Assembly: GCA_963281255.1 (NCBI GenBank)
Contig: OY725500.1
Coordinates: forward strand, 372,001 to 436,000
Source: Aphrocallistes beatrix
Taxonomy: Eukaryota > Porifera > Hexactinellida > Sceptrulophora > Aphrocallistidae
Length of the DNA stretch: 64,000 bases
Direction of reading: 5' to 3'
Under the pieces are notes generated by a model. It worked only from the letters and a program-made list of their open reading frames with translations, was not told where the DNA came from and did no database searches. Shown here piece by piece: positions 32,901-38,570 of this stretch. The position numbers were made by a program, and so were the translations under genes. Each line of letters opens with the position of its first letter. Positions within the stretch are counted from its first letter, which is position 1.

Positions 32901-33840
32901 TAACTCGATTTCAGTTCCAAAAAGGACTTCGATCAATCCTTGGTTAGAAATTGAGTTCTTCATTGTAGGAAGTACATTGTCTTTGAGATCAAAAAACGAG
33001 ACAGCCAAACTGGAACTAAACTCTTTTGTGGCACTCAATACGGAACTATCCACTATTTATATAGGCGGGTTCCAAGGTTGCATTCAGGATCTCCGTTTGA
33101 ATGAATTCCAGCTACAAGATTCCAACCCTGCATTCCGATTGGTTACTTCATGGACAGAGCCTAATTCTCGTTCTGGGTGTCCAGCTGCTTGTTCCAAATC
33201 TATCTGCGCTTTTGGACAATGTGTTCCTTCTTCGACCAATCAGAACGGGTACATCTGTAGGTGTCAAGATGGCTCATACAGACCAATATGCACAGACGAA
33301 GAATCCATCCAAATACCTGTTTACGTATGGATACTCCTAATCCTTGGATTCCTTTTGTTCGTTATCGTTGTCACGGTAGTTCTAGTCGCTACGTATTGGG
33401 GACATCGTCACTTTACAGTTGATGACAAAATGTATTCGGTACAAGTTTATGAGAACGAAGAGAGTACCGGAGAGAACATGTTAGGGGTAGTGGGCATGTA
33501 TTCGTATGAAGGGGGAGGGGAGGTTAATGTTGAGGCGACTGGCGAAGAGAAAAGCATTGAAGAACCATCGATCTTATCCGATGACCTTAACGAAACGAAG
33601 AAATTTGAACATGAACATTTCAGGAGTGTGATGTTACGTCGTGAGGCGTTTCTGTGTGACGATGATTCAAACCGCCACTTTTCAGATTCGGAAGGCGATG
33701 ACATTTTGACCAATAGCTTGAGCAGAGATTCGGAACTGAATTCGTCACATATGGTTTCTATTGGAACTATATACGAGCTAGGTTCCCCTTTCAAACAGCT
33801 GCGTGACGTAATCTACTCACAACTGGAAGGAGATAACTGA
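20947..33840 (+). CDS. Giant Fat-like cadherin, 4,297 aa, no intron in the coding sequence
   Basis: This is a single-pass adhesion receptor of the Fat type. It has a signal peptide (MKRHPPIIFLLILSHLILIS), then about 3,000 residues of cadherin repeats. Repeats in the first 1,300 residues are divergent. Later ones have clear calcium-binding linkers (DVNDNSP near residue 1,560, then DINDNSP, DLNDNIP, DVNDNYP and others) up to about residue 3,000. Twelve EGF-like modules follow (about 3,182-3,683), then laminin-G (about 3,690-3,855), EGF, laminin-G (about 3,900-4,075), EGF, a TM helix (about 4,122-4,150) and an acidic tail of about 140 residues. The EGF/LamG ending is the Fat arrangement. The first ATG (20947) gives the signal peptide; a possible acceptor (TTTATAG) lies just upstream, so a leader intron is likely. 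A candidate AATAAA is at 33918. Many N-glycosylation sequons are present. Confidence 0.95.
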   Translation: MKRHPPIIFLLILSHLILISSISVNLSFPLDTPKNSLIFNFTNHVPELYSDLNLYDDNTEDFKIIIEIFSLENDSLFLTENFNQNPTEYLFIVTFKRSDLGLDYVLFNISTFSVQNGPIISKNIFRGVIPINSAPFSIISGLTDAYFTCQTDTKCFHSFSFSCATSSCPFELELLRVTSQFYISAYTTETILTESIWNLNISIRNWNQNMINLELIIDAIDDILFPVFKMTSLAFEFPETTNPGAFLFKPEISNYWSNNSYTFSLRSNLAAYFLNLDADTGEIFLRSNFDSEFRSAILVTIEVRFIEIISVTVIQSISTANFLINVIDTSEFAPVFSLPMYESMICTDIPANQFLAYTPLVDGDVTDDLYELRIELNENEVFQFQLELNLVWVGQVVPDSIRNVTGYIHTFNLFAFDSVNKNLFSQTLLVIRLTKCVTNTPLFYRSPIELVISPNCPIFYHFNVFYDQAIQIPNTTIRIQGRNQDCQTDLNYFLNCSEQKGNRNLMVSAVSPSNNTSHGNISFIQSGQNIFTSPKIHLKIKIVILKSANKIVYNFSNISNFELYTFSGFLRDNSTFLIENSFLKLTPNPSFGEFNFEVLGMNKNYSIPFEIFYFKIEILSGFSTGNISLKIPFVPTNTSIYTFRPEYGAFTYHIKNNTRIPLAINPHSGVLSVTKLIREYSNFKFQVFARDVKTNLFQSISVKVIFNSEFQIYSCPLTSRILVTLPKARNAELYKLNLDNKNVSLTILSGNKIFAISNSSIILKSHLSYFNPNTTLSILMRQYNNLNLVTENICHFQIIFSNSTFFLVSTYLLTHHIKIPFCTPKHTHIFKLPTLRKGEYKLVPKTHLEILANGSLIYTGSQPAYTAINQSIHLVYNSTEILVARLNIEFAGLVFEDQLNFTVKSDTQIGTKIGAIWNYLPQPCTYFLIQSSESEIPFHIDSATGEIYISSILTEGSFKFSIEATQHCHTRIIEIVIKIVPNSFIEIFTNQTYEFTFRPSNWNQMIGQITTKTYFSSLELNLVTNTSVYGSYFWIRNVYLFTSGIIQGLNSLLLIVKACIPSTLVCNYAFIQLTIQQPDIFPPKLSQENVTIFIPSSQPIPSQIFQMTSYDLDGVIEPLIFTFTTFSTQFNITPFGSIFILEQSPEITQLGIRVTDSFGAYFDSQVYMHIFTHFNKSNGFDTFYNISIDPILNPKFRIPSLSSGVYQYDILFTSPSNALFVNNSREIEIRNTQTKTIETVLIIYSTEDFVVDYASLLINILQRNHAPYFPADLVYVYIYTNTSLGSIHNIPSALDGDEGVNGVISYSITFQSPNIAAIFSINADNGSLTLIRNLTEFQFHIVNITILASDQGVPPLTDDFILTLNIQPSVTIYFETGTIMYDVTLPESGSLFQVTPIGPLDGVIFSIIYISPSRDFFVNNSGHIFATSPLHTLFAFRYSLTLQAKLGLSITETNIIINIHFTFEFEFDTYQLVLPENSSINRVIFSPELNTIVSPVQFHIEPQYSEFAVNLTGNVLLVTELDFESRQSYHITLYGYSHYLQRTIRTNLVLNVTDVNDNSPILLGQSPYLAHVFSFAFKLEVYHFVAVDSDSGVNGEISYGITTASVSDLFSISSDGVLSFLRFPDPFSNGYSVVLAVSDNGNPSLTSTFILTITVHHNPPLFLPIFEHDVYEIEIPEDFTDSSVPVGIIRAFSPLSIQYSILHNPSNFQIQIQPNSQIIFIRDSLDFELTQQFSITLLANDSNSTQTCLILFNVLDINDNSPQFESQYYEVDLNENNEIGDLVLSLVAMDVDSSSNGDLVYFFGSENLTNFFDLSGNNLTAKIEFDFELNQKFEFEIYAKDQGTPSRSTSCFVVVNIVNLNDNKPVVQIGTTVLNLAENVNISSEIFTIPAVDMDNITPLTFTLQNGYTYFSITNNTGSLFLVLTPSRGIYELNINISDGLYTTDVTIFILVGNVNDNTPDIDIDSCSGNLFENSPNNTFVGQVMASDLDIGKNGEISYSILTNFDIVNENFNEIGPNVYTDVFRINSSTGIITTNYNGDILVGDVRTIIDAEFNSQINLDVIARDGGGREDFCRFQITVLDLNDNIPVFDREVYTVRLRQTLPSMYIVTVYAFDPDQGTNGDIRYSLSGDGLFLIDPNRGIITSYDFNPTNNYSLTVRAVNGFSSGSGSRSTVIVDIVSKESSLLSFSSVPYELSIDEDHVLNAPIIQVNASTSSTNSPVFYSISPGSSFRGNSEGHFLMNGITGEVSVSRHLDYERLRPGPFYFYFLIRASNTENQVFAYMNISVKDVNDNYPTFLASSLTFHLNEGLPNRTIVGRLTATDMDSGNNSEVEYFLHEISLGVPFSIGIDGVISSNEVFDYENPLGRIQFSFFGIARDKCFPDCSKSRSVYVIVNINDLNDNKPVFENDTADSISLREDLKPRKGILEISASDLDEISQAVLTYSIKQGNTNSVFSIDPNNGRLNLDRSLDFETTPFYDLVIEVTDLDYSSLHSLRVEIEDIDDTIPVFSQTIYEVEIFENIPIGTSVVQVNATDIDLPENEFIYYEISNFSTGSLFFDIDNRTGFIYTIFEIDRESHPLIQFFCFAADSNNNRGITMVRAVVMDINEPPFFPKTFYTSSISENENVVLVGHFFAIDRDEGSNALLRYSLILNPDNGFSVNVTTGHIFTNKSFDFELETHVILVLQVLDHGLLPLSATTTIQINIEDVNDHPPYFVCTEMYIRIFDNVSVNSIVSRVRILDLDKIPVFNLVLLTHNIPFELSPATGDVILRDSLNQSSYRLELLLSDDFLNFQKFGNLTISVLPLNHSPPTFTGSTNQFRVSSEAIKSAEIGTIYATDTEDQKLTFSLNDTRIFRIHPQTGTISLESDLVPIPITDYNLTVTVTDSGYPQLSTNVLVNIFVYNAEENKLIFSQPYYVIEISENTIIPNFLQVKVRNFSPVTFMIEASEYFSIDSTNGNLSLIQSLDHEFQASYNISIEASGGNGMFGSSYVIVNVLDVNDNPTFETFSNIYVHLSELETILVPIPFNDSDSSDNFQNCAFTNGSEFRIFPNCSLEIPSDTPIGAYSVIISGGDGLNELVNNHININVNKFPVINTNNIFSITLTNSISETFKIIPDLETRLSSILRQDVSLFSIEELPHGTLVHFYFYNTIDISTILYSIYSNRRVLAANGIHLFSIGNDLCNSEPCLNGGACDSFVEIGPIRFVSSQQNLFISPYISHSYECICTPGSTGVNCAINIDDCKGVICENGGNCVDLLQNWFCECPQGVSGRFCEVLVDHCSPNTCRNSGICISSATNYSCVCESGFYGVNCEYSRSNPLNLCDQIDCQNNSSCTAIPRGYTCHCQPGFTGATCSLETESQDPCVSNPCQYGGDCVRESNMTSEYRCQCPIGFTGPDCCYALDACELFPCKNGAKCVNGFYGDYFCDCLHGFKGENCEEMLSPCDVAECHNGGRCQETGNGYMCSCPIGFVGETCQLPTFPPDFCAQNLCSEQSNCTSGYTNYTCSCFEGVSGELCRSVSQPDSPCDSNPCQHQGICVNNGNGFICECLQGFTGKQCGVNRYECSENPCENGICVDGMGDYKCNCFESYFGRNCSGKCPIGFGGLNCGTQIQFCSVSRCEDGFECRAVANGFECHCPDGLTGDNCGTSLSCDNVDCVNGGYCSSDLVLGFKCNCLVSFSGRFCEIFSLSSFIGQSFIHFPGHLLPNQDGSISLQILTPSKNGIVLFATNFFNSESNDFIILDIINSVIRLTISFGVQTYVLHDCTGLPINDLIWHNISIGYTMDRISVCVDNCQDKCHLSTNQSFHSIDGIIGLFLGGIPLDSELKLAPNFTGCLQELNINKQPIDLQTGMGRNTMDRCQVVFSSPCDAIECQPQSSCVETANGPTCTCNHGYFGLNCEELVPSITLGSDDFVQVQSKNRITRDLSSHDDSNNRIVRGLSGLGVLLNSFSVAILPISDSGLILNISDGTHILKLKLTTTHFELETETNSISVPKRTSINPWLEIEFFIVGSTLSLRSKNETAKLELNSFVALNTELSTIYIGGFQGCIQDLRLNEFQLQDSNPAFRLVTSWTEPNSRSGCPAACSKSICAFGQCVPSSTNQNGYICRCQDGSYRPICTDEESIQIPVYVWILLILGFLLFVIVVTVVLVATYWGHRHFTVDDKMYSVQVYENEESTGENMLGVVGMYSYEGGGEVNVEATGEEKSIEEPSILSDDLNETKKFEHEHFRSVMLRREAFLCDDDSNRHFSDSEGDDILTNSLSRDSELNSSHMVSIGTIYELGSPFKQLRDVIYSQLEGDN

Positions 33841-34439
33841 TTCGATTGGATAGACTGGGAGATTTAGTGTTTCGTATTTTGTTGTTTTTAAAAGTGGATT
33901 TCTTAGTTTTTTTTAATAATAAACACTTATTTATATTTACATATATTCATACGAAACGTTTGTTGACTGTTTCTATTAATAAACAACCGAATATTGCCGA
34001 GTGTAATAATCAAAACAACTTTTTGAGGTCAAAATATTGCGAAACTTTTCTATTAAGAATTTACATTACATTTACACTATATAGTATAGCACATGTAGCT
34101 TCTTAGAAGTATCAACGATTCCAAGTTTGCTTTACTACATAACAGCTATATCATCTATTACAAGTTTACTCAAAATTCTCACAGACATGCCATTTCGCAT
34201 CTCATAGAATTATTTTTCGTTTTTCCTAAAGACTCAATAATAATGGGAAGATGACTGAAGGATGATGCTAAGTACTTTGATTAGCCAATAGAATCACTGC
34301 ATTCTGGTGCTTCTGTGTTAGATTCATGAGTCATTAATTCCCCCCACGCTTCAGTATTATGTTACAACGAGGGAGAAATGGATAAGATTAGGTCTACTGG
34401 AACTACTTAGTTCCATTTACCTAATCGAATCTACTTCAA
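33841..34439. other. Spacer between cadherin and 7TM gene
   Basis: It contains an AATAAA signal (33918-33923) for the cadherin. Otherwise AT-rich with no gene seen; the promoter of the downstream 7TM gene is presumably here. Confidence 0.5.
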
Positions 34440-36008
34440 ATGGAGAAGATAGAGACAGCCAACAAGGAAAGTTATGGGGAATCGCCCTTTCGCACTAGGA
34501 AGTCTAGTCTCGCGATGTTACGCGATACAACAAACAAGAAAATGGAAGAGTATAGCGAGAAAATGGCTCGACACAGAAACCTATTCCGATTATTCTACAC
34601 AGTTGTTGTTATCATTGCGATTAGCATCATATGGATCAGTTTGGTTGGTCCATTAGTAATCGGTTTGCTCTCCAAGCCTGATCTCACGAACATCTCAACG
34701 ACGTATGTAACCCAGCTGGACGGACTTTTAAGCGCGAATAGGCCTTTGTTACCACAAAAATGCCCCAGTGGGAATGTAACTAATAATAGAACGAATTCGA
34801 CCATAAAGTGTCCGCTGTCCTACGTGTTCAATTGCACCATGTGTGTCCCTATATGCGGTTTACAACACCCTTACGGGGAAAGTTATTACATTGGATATCG
34901 TGTCACAACGATCGCAGCTGGCATCGTCGATCTAATTTTCTCCATCTTCGGTTTGATAATTTTACTCAAAGTCCCAGGCACCTTTAAGTTCCCACAGATA
35001 AACTATTTGTTTATGTTTATCAATGCGGTTATTTTTAGCTTATTCCTAACCGCAGCTTCGCTTCCTGGGCCCTACTATTTCTTCTGTGTCCAGCGGGATG
35101 AAGATTACTCCATAGTGGCTGAAACTCCATCGATCCATCTTACTATAATTGGGTTCATTATCCACTATGCCTATTTCTCTTTCAACCTGTGGTTCCTGTG
35201 TGCAACTGTAAACGTTTTTATTATTGTTTACTTCCCTACTTGGGATATTTTGAGGTCGAAAAAGCATAAAATTACTCTTTTCATAATCGAGTCGTGCATA
35301 GGTTTTGGTGTGCCGTTACTTTTTCCTGTCTTCTACCTGGCAATCTATAAGAACTATTCCTTCATTCGTCTACCCCAAGTTCCTTTCATCACTGAACCGT
35401 TGCCAGGGTTGGTTTTTATCATCCTACCACTTCTACTCTTCACTGCATTCTCCCTCACAACAATTGCGCTCACTGTCTACAAATTGCAAATGCAGAAACT
35501 CATCGTTATGGCCGGAAGACAGAAGATACAATTGAAGAGCTACGAAACGCGTTTGATTATCTTTGCAATTTCACTTGGAATCGTCGTTTTTGTCGTTTTC
35601 GTTGAGATTTCGTTTGATATTCGTTACAAAGACATCTTGCAGCTATTTTTAGAAGAGTACTGGGCTTGTCTGACAATAAAACTGAACTTCAAACCGGGAA
35701 ATGTGAACGGGACATGTCCTATGGACTTCTTAGCATACTCCATACCCATCCTAGCCTACATAGCAGACACAGGATTAGGAATCTGGTCCATTCTCCTCCT
35801 CGTGATCTTAACGACAAAGGAGACCAGGGATGCGTGGGCAAAGCTTTTCAGGAGATTGTGCGGCGTTCCTCTGACAGTGGCTAGCAAAGGAAGAAGTGTT
35901 GTAAGCGCTGCTTACTCCAAATCCAAGATTAACCCGAACTCTGAAAATGTGAAAGTGAACCAGTCTGTTATAACTGCAACGAATGAGTTCGATCTAAGTG
36001 TGAAGTGA
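34440..36008 (+). CDS. Frizzled/Smoothened-like 7TM protein lacking a CRD, 522 aa
   Basis: Seven strongly hydrophobic helices fit the class F pattern: about 152-178, 185-208, 232-262, 275-297, 312-350, 373-397 and 435-462. An additional hydrophobic segment (about 48-72) precedes a short ectodomain. That ectodomain carries clustered cysteines (CPLSYVFNCTMCVPICG), resembling the hinge region between the CRD and TM1 of Frizzled proteins, but there is no 120-residue ten-cysteine Wnt-binding CRD. Four NxS/T sequons lie between the first two hydrophobic segments. The C-tail is basic and lacks a clear KTxxxW motif just after the last helix. One exon. It lies 600 bases downstream of the Fat-like cadherin on the same strand. 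It could be a sponge-type CRD-less Frizzled relative; ligand unknown. Confidence 0.75.
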   Translation: MEKIETANKESYGESPFRTRKSSLAMLRDTTNKKMEEYSEKMARHRNLFRLFYTVVVIIAISIIWISLVGPLVIGLLSKPDLTNISTTYVTQLDGLLSANRPLLPQKCPSGNVTNNRTNSTIKCPLSYVFNCTMCVPICGLQHPYGESYYIGYRVTTIAAGIVDLIFSIFGLIILLKVPGTFKFPQINYLFMFINAVIFSLFLTAASLPGPYYFFCVQRDEDYSIVAETPSIHLTIIGFIIHYAYFSFNLWFLCATVNVFIIVYFPTWDILRSKKHKITLFIIESCIGFGVPLLFPVFYLAIYKNYSFIRLPQVPFITEPLPGLVFIILPLLLFTAFSLTTIALTVYKLQMQKLIVMAGRQKIQLKSYETRLIIFAISLGIVVFVVFVEISFDIRYKDILQLFLEEYWACLTIKLNFKPGNVNGTCPMDFLAYSIPILAYIADTGLGIWSILLLVILTTKETRDAWAKLFRRLCGVPLTVASKGRSVVSAAYSKSKINPNSENVKVNQSVITATNEFDLSVK

Positions 36009-36328
36009 TTTGTTTTTGTTTACATATTTACTTTTGTATGCATATATATAACTCTAAATAGTCACATACCTAGATAAACATGTGGTGTAGTGATAGTATC
36101 TAATTATAGATTGTATTCATTCTATGTATACCTCATACTTTATGTATAATGTAACTGGAGTATTTACATGTATTCTCCTTGTAAGGGTAAACTATCTGTT
36201 CGTATCCATACATGCCAGCTTGAACGATGACAAAAGCGGGACATAATGGGGAAATTTCATGTAAAAGCGGGACGCTCGTGAAAATTAGCTCAATAGAATT
36301 AGTGAAAATGCGGGACAGTTGGCAAGTA
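36009..36328. other. Intergenic with AGCGGGACA-type repeat
   Basis: Positions 36229-36325 copy the repeat at 5375-5470 (shared block GGGGAAATTTCATG). No gene is seen. Confidence 0.5.
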
Positions 36329-36498
36329 CAGTCAGGGTCGTTTATTGTGAACCACCAGGGTACCAAAAAATCTGTTCATAATAGAGATACTTTATATTAA
36401 GCTAGCTTGATTCAATACAAATCTTATCTAAAAAATGAAATTGGGACCAGGAGGTTAGTTCATAATAAACGAATGTTCATATTAAGCGACCCTGGCTG
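36329..36498. mobile_element. Pogo-like MITE (CAGTCAGGGTCG ends)
   Basis: Inverted ends CAGTCAGGGTCGTTTATT and GCGACCCTGGCTG are flanked by TA on both sides. The same family is at 51937-52105 in BBS2 intron 6. It is non-coding. Confidence 0.85.
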
Positions 36499-36646
36499 TA
36501 TGTGTAATTATCCGTGTCCGTATTAACGATGTTCTAAATATTATACCTACAAATCTTTAATGAAAAAATTGGTGAGAATCTGCTTGTCAGATTTTGAAGG
36601 AATTTACACGAGTCATAACTGTATCTCTAATTTTAGCAGCAATCTA

Positions 36647-36783
36647 CAGGTAACTCTGCTTAATCGGGACACTTTGTCCCGATAAAGCGGAGTTCCCAAT
36701 TAACCGATGAAATTTAGTATTAGCTTCTATGTATGGGAACCATTCCGTTCCTGGAGACTTTCCTAATTAAGCGGAGTTGACTG
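36647..36783. mobile_element. Pogo-like MITE family A, intact, abutting PEX12
   Basis: The element is flanked by TA on both sides and ends only 32 bases before the PEX12 ATG. The PEX12 transcription start therefore either lies inside the element or just after it. Confidence 0.85.
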
Positions 36784-36815
36784 TATTTATATACTAGTAT
36801 ACTATAATTAGAACA

Positions 36816-37936
36816 ATGGCAGAAGATGCCACTTATCTGAATGTCGCTACTTCACAAGCGAACCGCCCTACAATCTTCGAATTGATTTCTCAAGAAGGAA
36901 TGCAACAGTGTTTGAGACCAGCTATCCAGCTGATGTGTCAACACCTCACTCAGATACAGCCAGAACTCTTCACCAAGTTCTATGACTATTTCGATGAACT
37001 ATATCTCATATTCGATCTATTTTTAGAAAGCCACTATATTTGGACGCATTCCGCTTCTTTTGGGGAACATTTTTACGGATTGAAACGTGTGAATTGTTTG
37101 AGTTTTATTGACACTTTTCTAAATTTAAACAGAGAAGCAAAGAACAGAGAGAAACTGAGTTTGAGAAGCAAGATTTATAGTTTGATAGCACTCTGCGTTT
37201 TACCGTATTTGCTGAGCAAATCGCATACATATTTTCTGAGTTTACAGGAGAAAGACTGGGATTATGAAATAATGAGTAAGAAGGAAGAAATCATTTTCAA
37301 ACTCTACCCGTGTTTGGATGCACTAACTCAGATATCGAGTTTAATATTCAAGTTCCTATACCTGACAAAGAGAACAGACTTCTACTCATTCTTTTATGTG
37401 CTGCAGTCTCTAAAATTAGTTCGAGAAACAGACTCCTCAATGCTGGAGACTAACTTCCCATATTTCGCGGAATTGAGACAGAGATCTTTGTTTCTAAATT
37501 TAGTCTTATCGCCTCTTGGAGCCGCGAATCTGATTGGCTATGGATTTACACACCTACTTCCATTCGGGATATTTCTAGTTAAATTCCTCAGACACTGGTA
37601 CTCTCAACATGGACTAGGGATACTGGAGTTGTACAATAGGTTTGTGTTGATACATTTGTTTATTTCTCGTTTGTTTGTTTATAGTTTTGTGTACATAACA
37701 TATTTCACACCTTTAGACTACCAACACCTCCTCCTCCTCCCAAACTCGACGAATCAGATTCCTCCAATTGTCCAATCTGCCACAAAGAGTGCCACATTCC
37801 ATCCGTTGTCTCGGTGAGCGGCTGGGTCTACTGCTATGAGTGTATAGCCAATCATTTAAGAGCTGAGGGCAAGTGTCCTATCAGTGGATTATCAGCTGAT
37901 ATCGATGACGTCATCAGAGTCTATGCAGATAGCTAG
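36816..37936 (+). CDS. PEX12: Peroxin-12 (PEX12), two exons, 347 aa
   Basis: PEX12 is a RING subunit of the peroxisomal ubiquitin-ligase complex (PEX2/PEX10/PEX12) that recycles the PEX5 import receptor. Exon 1 is 36816-37639 and exon 2 is 37717-37936; the 77-bp intron starts GTTTGT and ends CTTTAG. Without splicing the frame runs past the RING in the wrong frame. The N-terminus MAEDATYLNVA and the motif HSASFGEHFYGLKR match the family. The joint yields RLPTPPPPPKLDES, as in human PEX12. The RING-like end has C293, C296, C314, C317 and C328 and, like other PEX12 proteins, lacks part of the usual zinc-ligand set. Two or more hydrophobic segments lie mid-protein. Length is close to the human 359. 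A TGACGTCA octamer is inside the last coding exon. Confidence 0.96.
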
Positions 37937-38570
37937 CAACTCCAACCACCAATCAACAGCTGAAGATTCTTAAGTGGCATTTGTTATTATTTTAAATAAC
38001 GTTAATATGAATAGTGCTATTTTGGGAACAAATATCTATAAATAGAATGCATAGAATACACGTAGAATGAGGAGAATATTTGCAATGTCATAAGGTTGCT
38101 ATGAACTCACGAGCACCGAACTTATGTAATATCAGCGAACTTGAGTTGATTCATGTTAAAGAGCAGTACAGCTCTATTTAGGACAAATGGATTCATGTCC
38201 ATGCTCATTTTAAACGTTAATCGATATCATCACGAACATCTATATCATTACATGTGTGCTGAGGTTATTCTGAACAATTTCAGTTCGTTTTCTCGTTATA
38301 AAGTGAATCAAATTTTGATTGAGCAGATGAGCTAAGCTAGTTTCATTCATGTCTCAAAGAGCTGAACTCCTTCCATCATAAAGTATATTGGAACCATCTA
38401 GTCTAGGTATAGTGAAACATTTTCTCAGCATTAAGCGGATTTTCACTTTAAATCTAATCCCATCTTTCAATTGATAAAATAATAATGATACTCTCTAACT
38501 TGACAATAGAACACAAAGTTTTTCTAATTATAGATAAGTGACAAGTGGTTCGTAGGTGTGAAGTGGCTCA
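37937..38570. other. Convergent spacer between PEX12 and BBS2
   Basis: No gene is seen. It contains a CTATAAATAG word at 38034. Both genes end toward this region. Confidence 0.5.

Noticed and set aside
37640..37817. PEX12 read as a frameshifted pseudogene without a RING
   Set aside because: A 77-bp GT-AG intron restores the frame exactly and yields the conserved proline run and RING, so the gene is intact.
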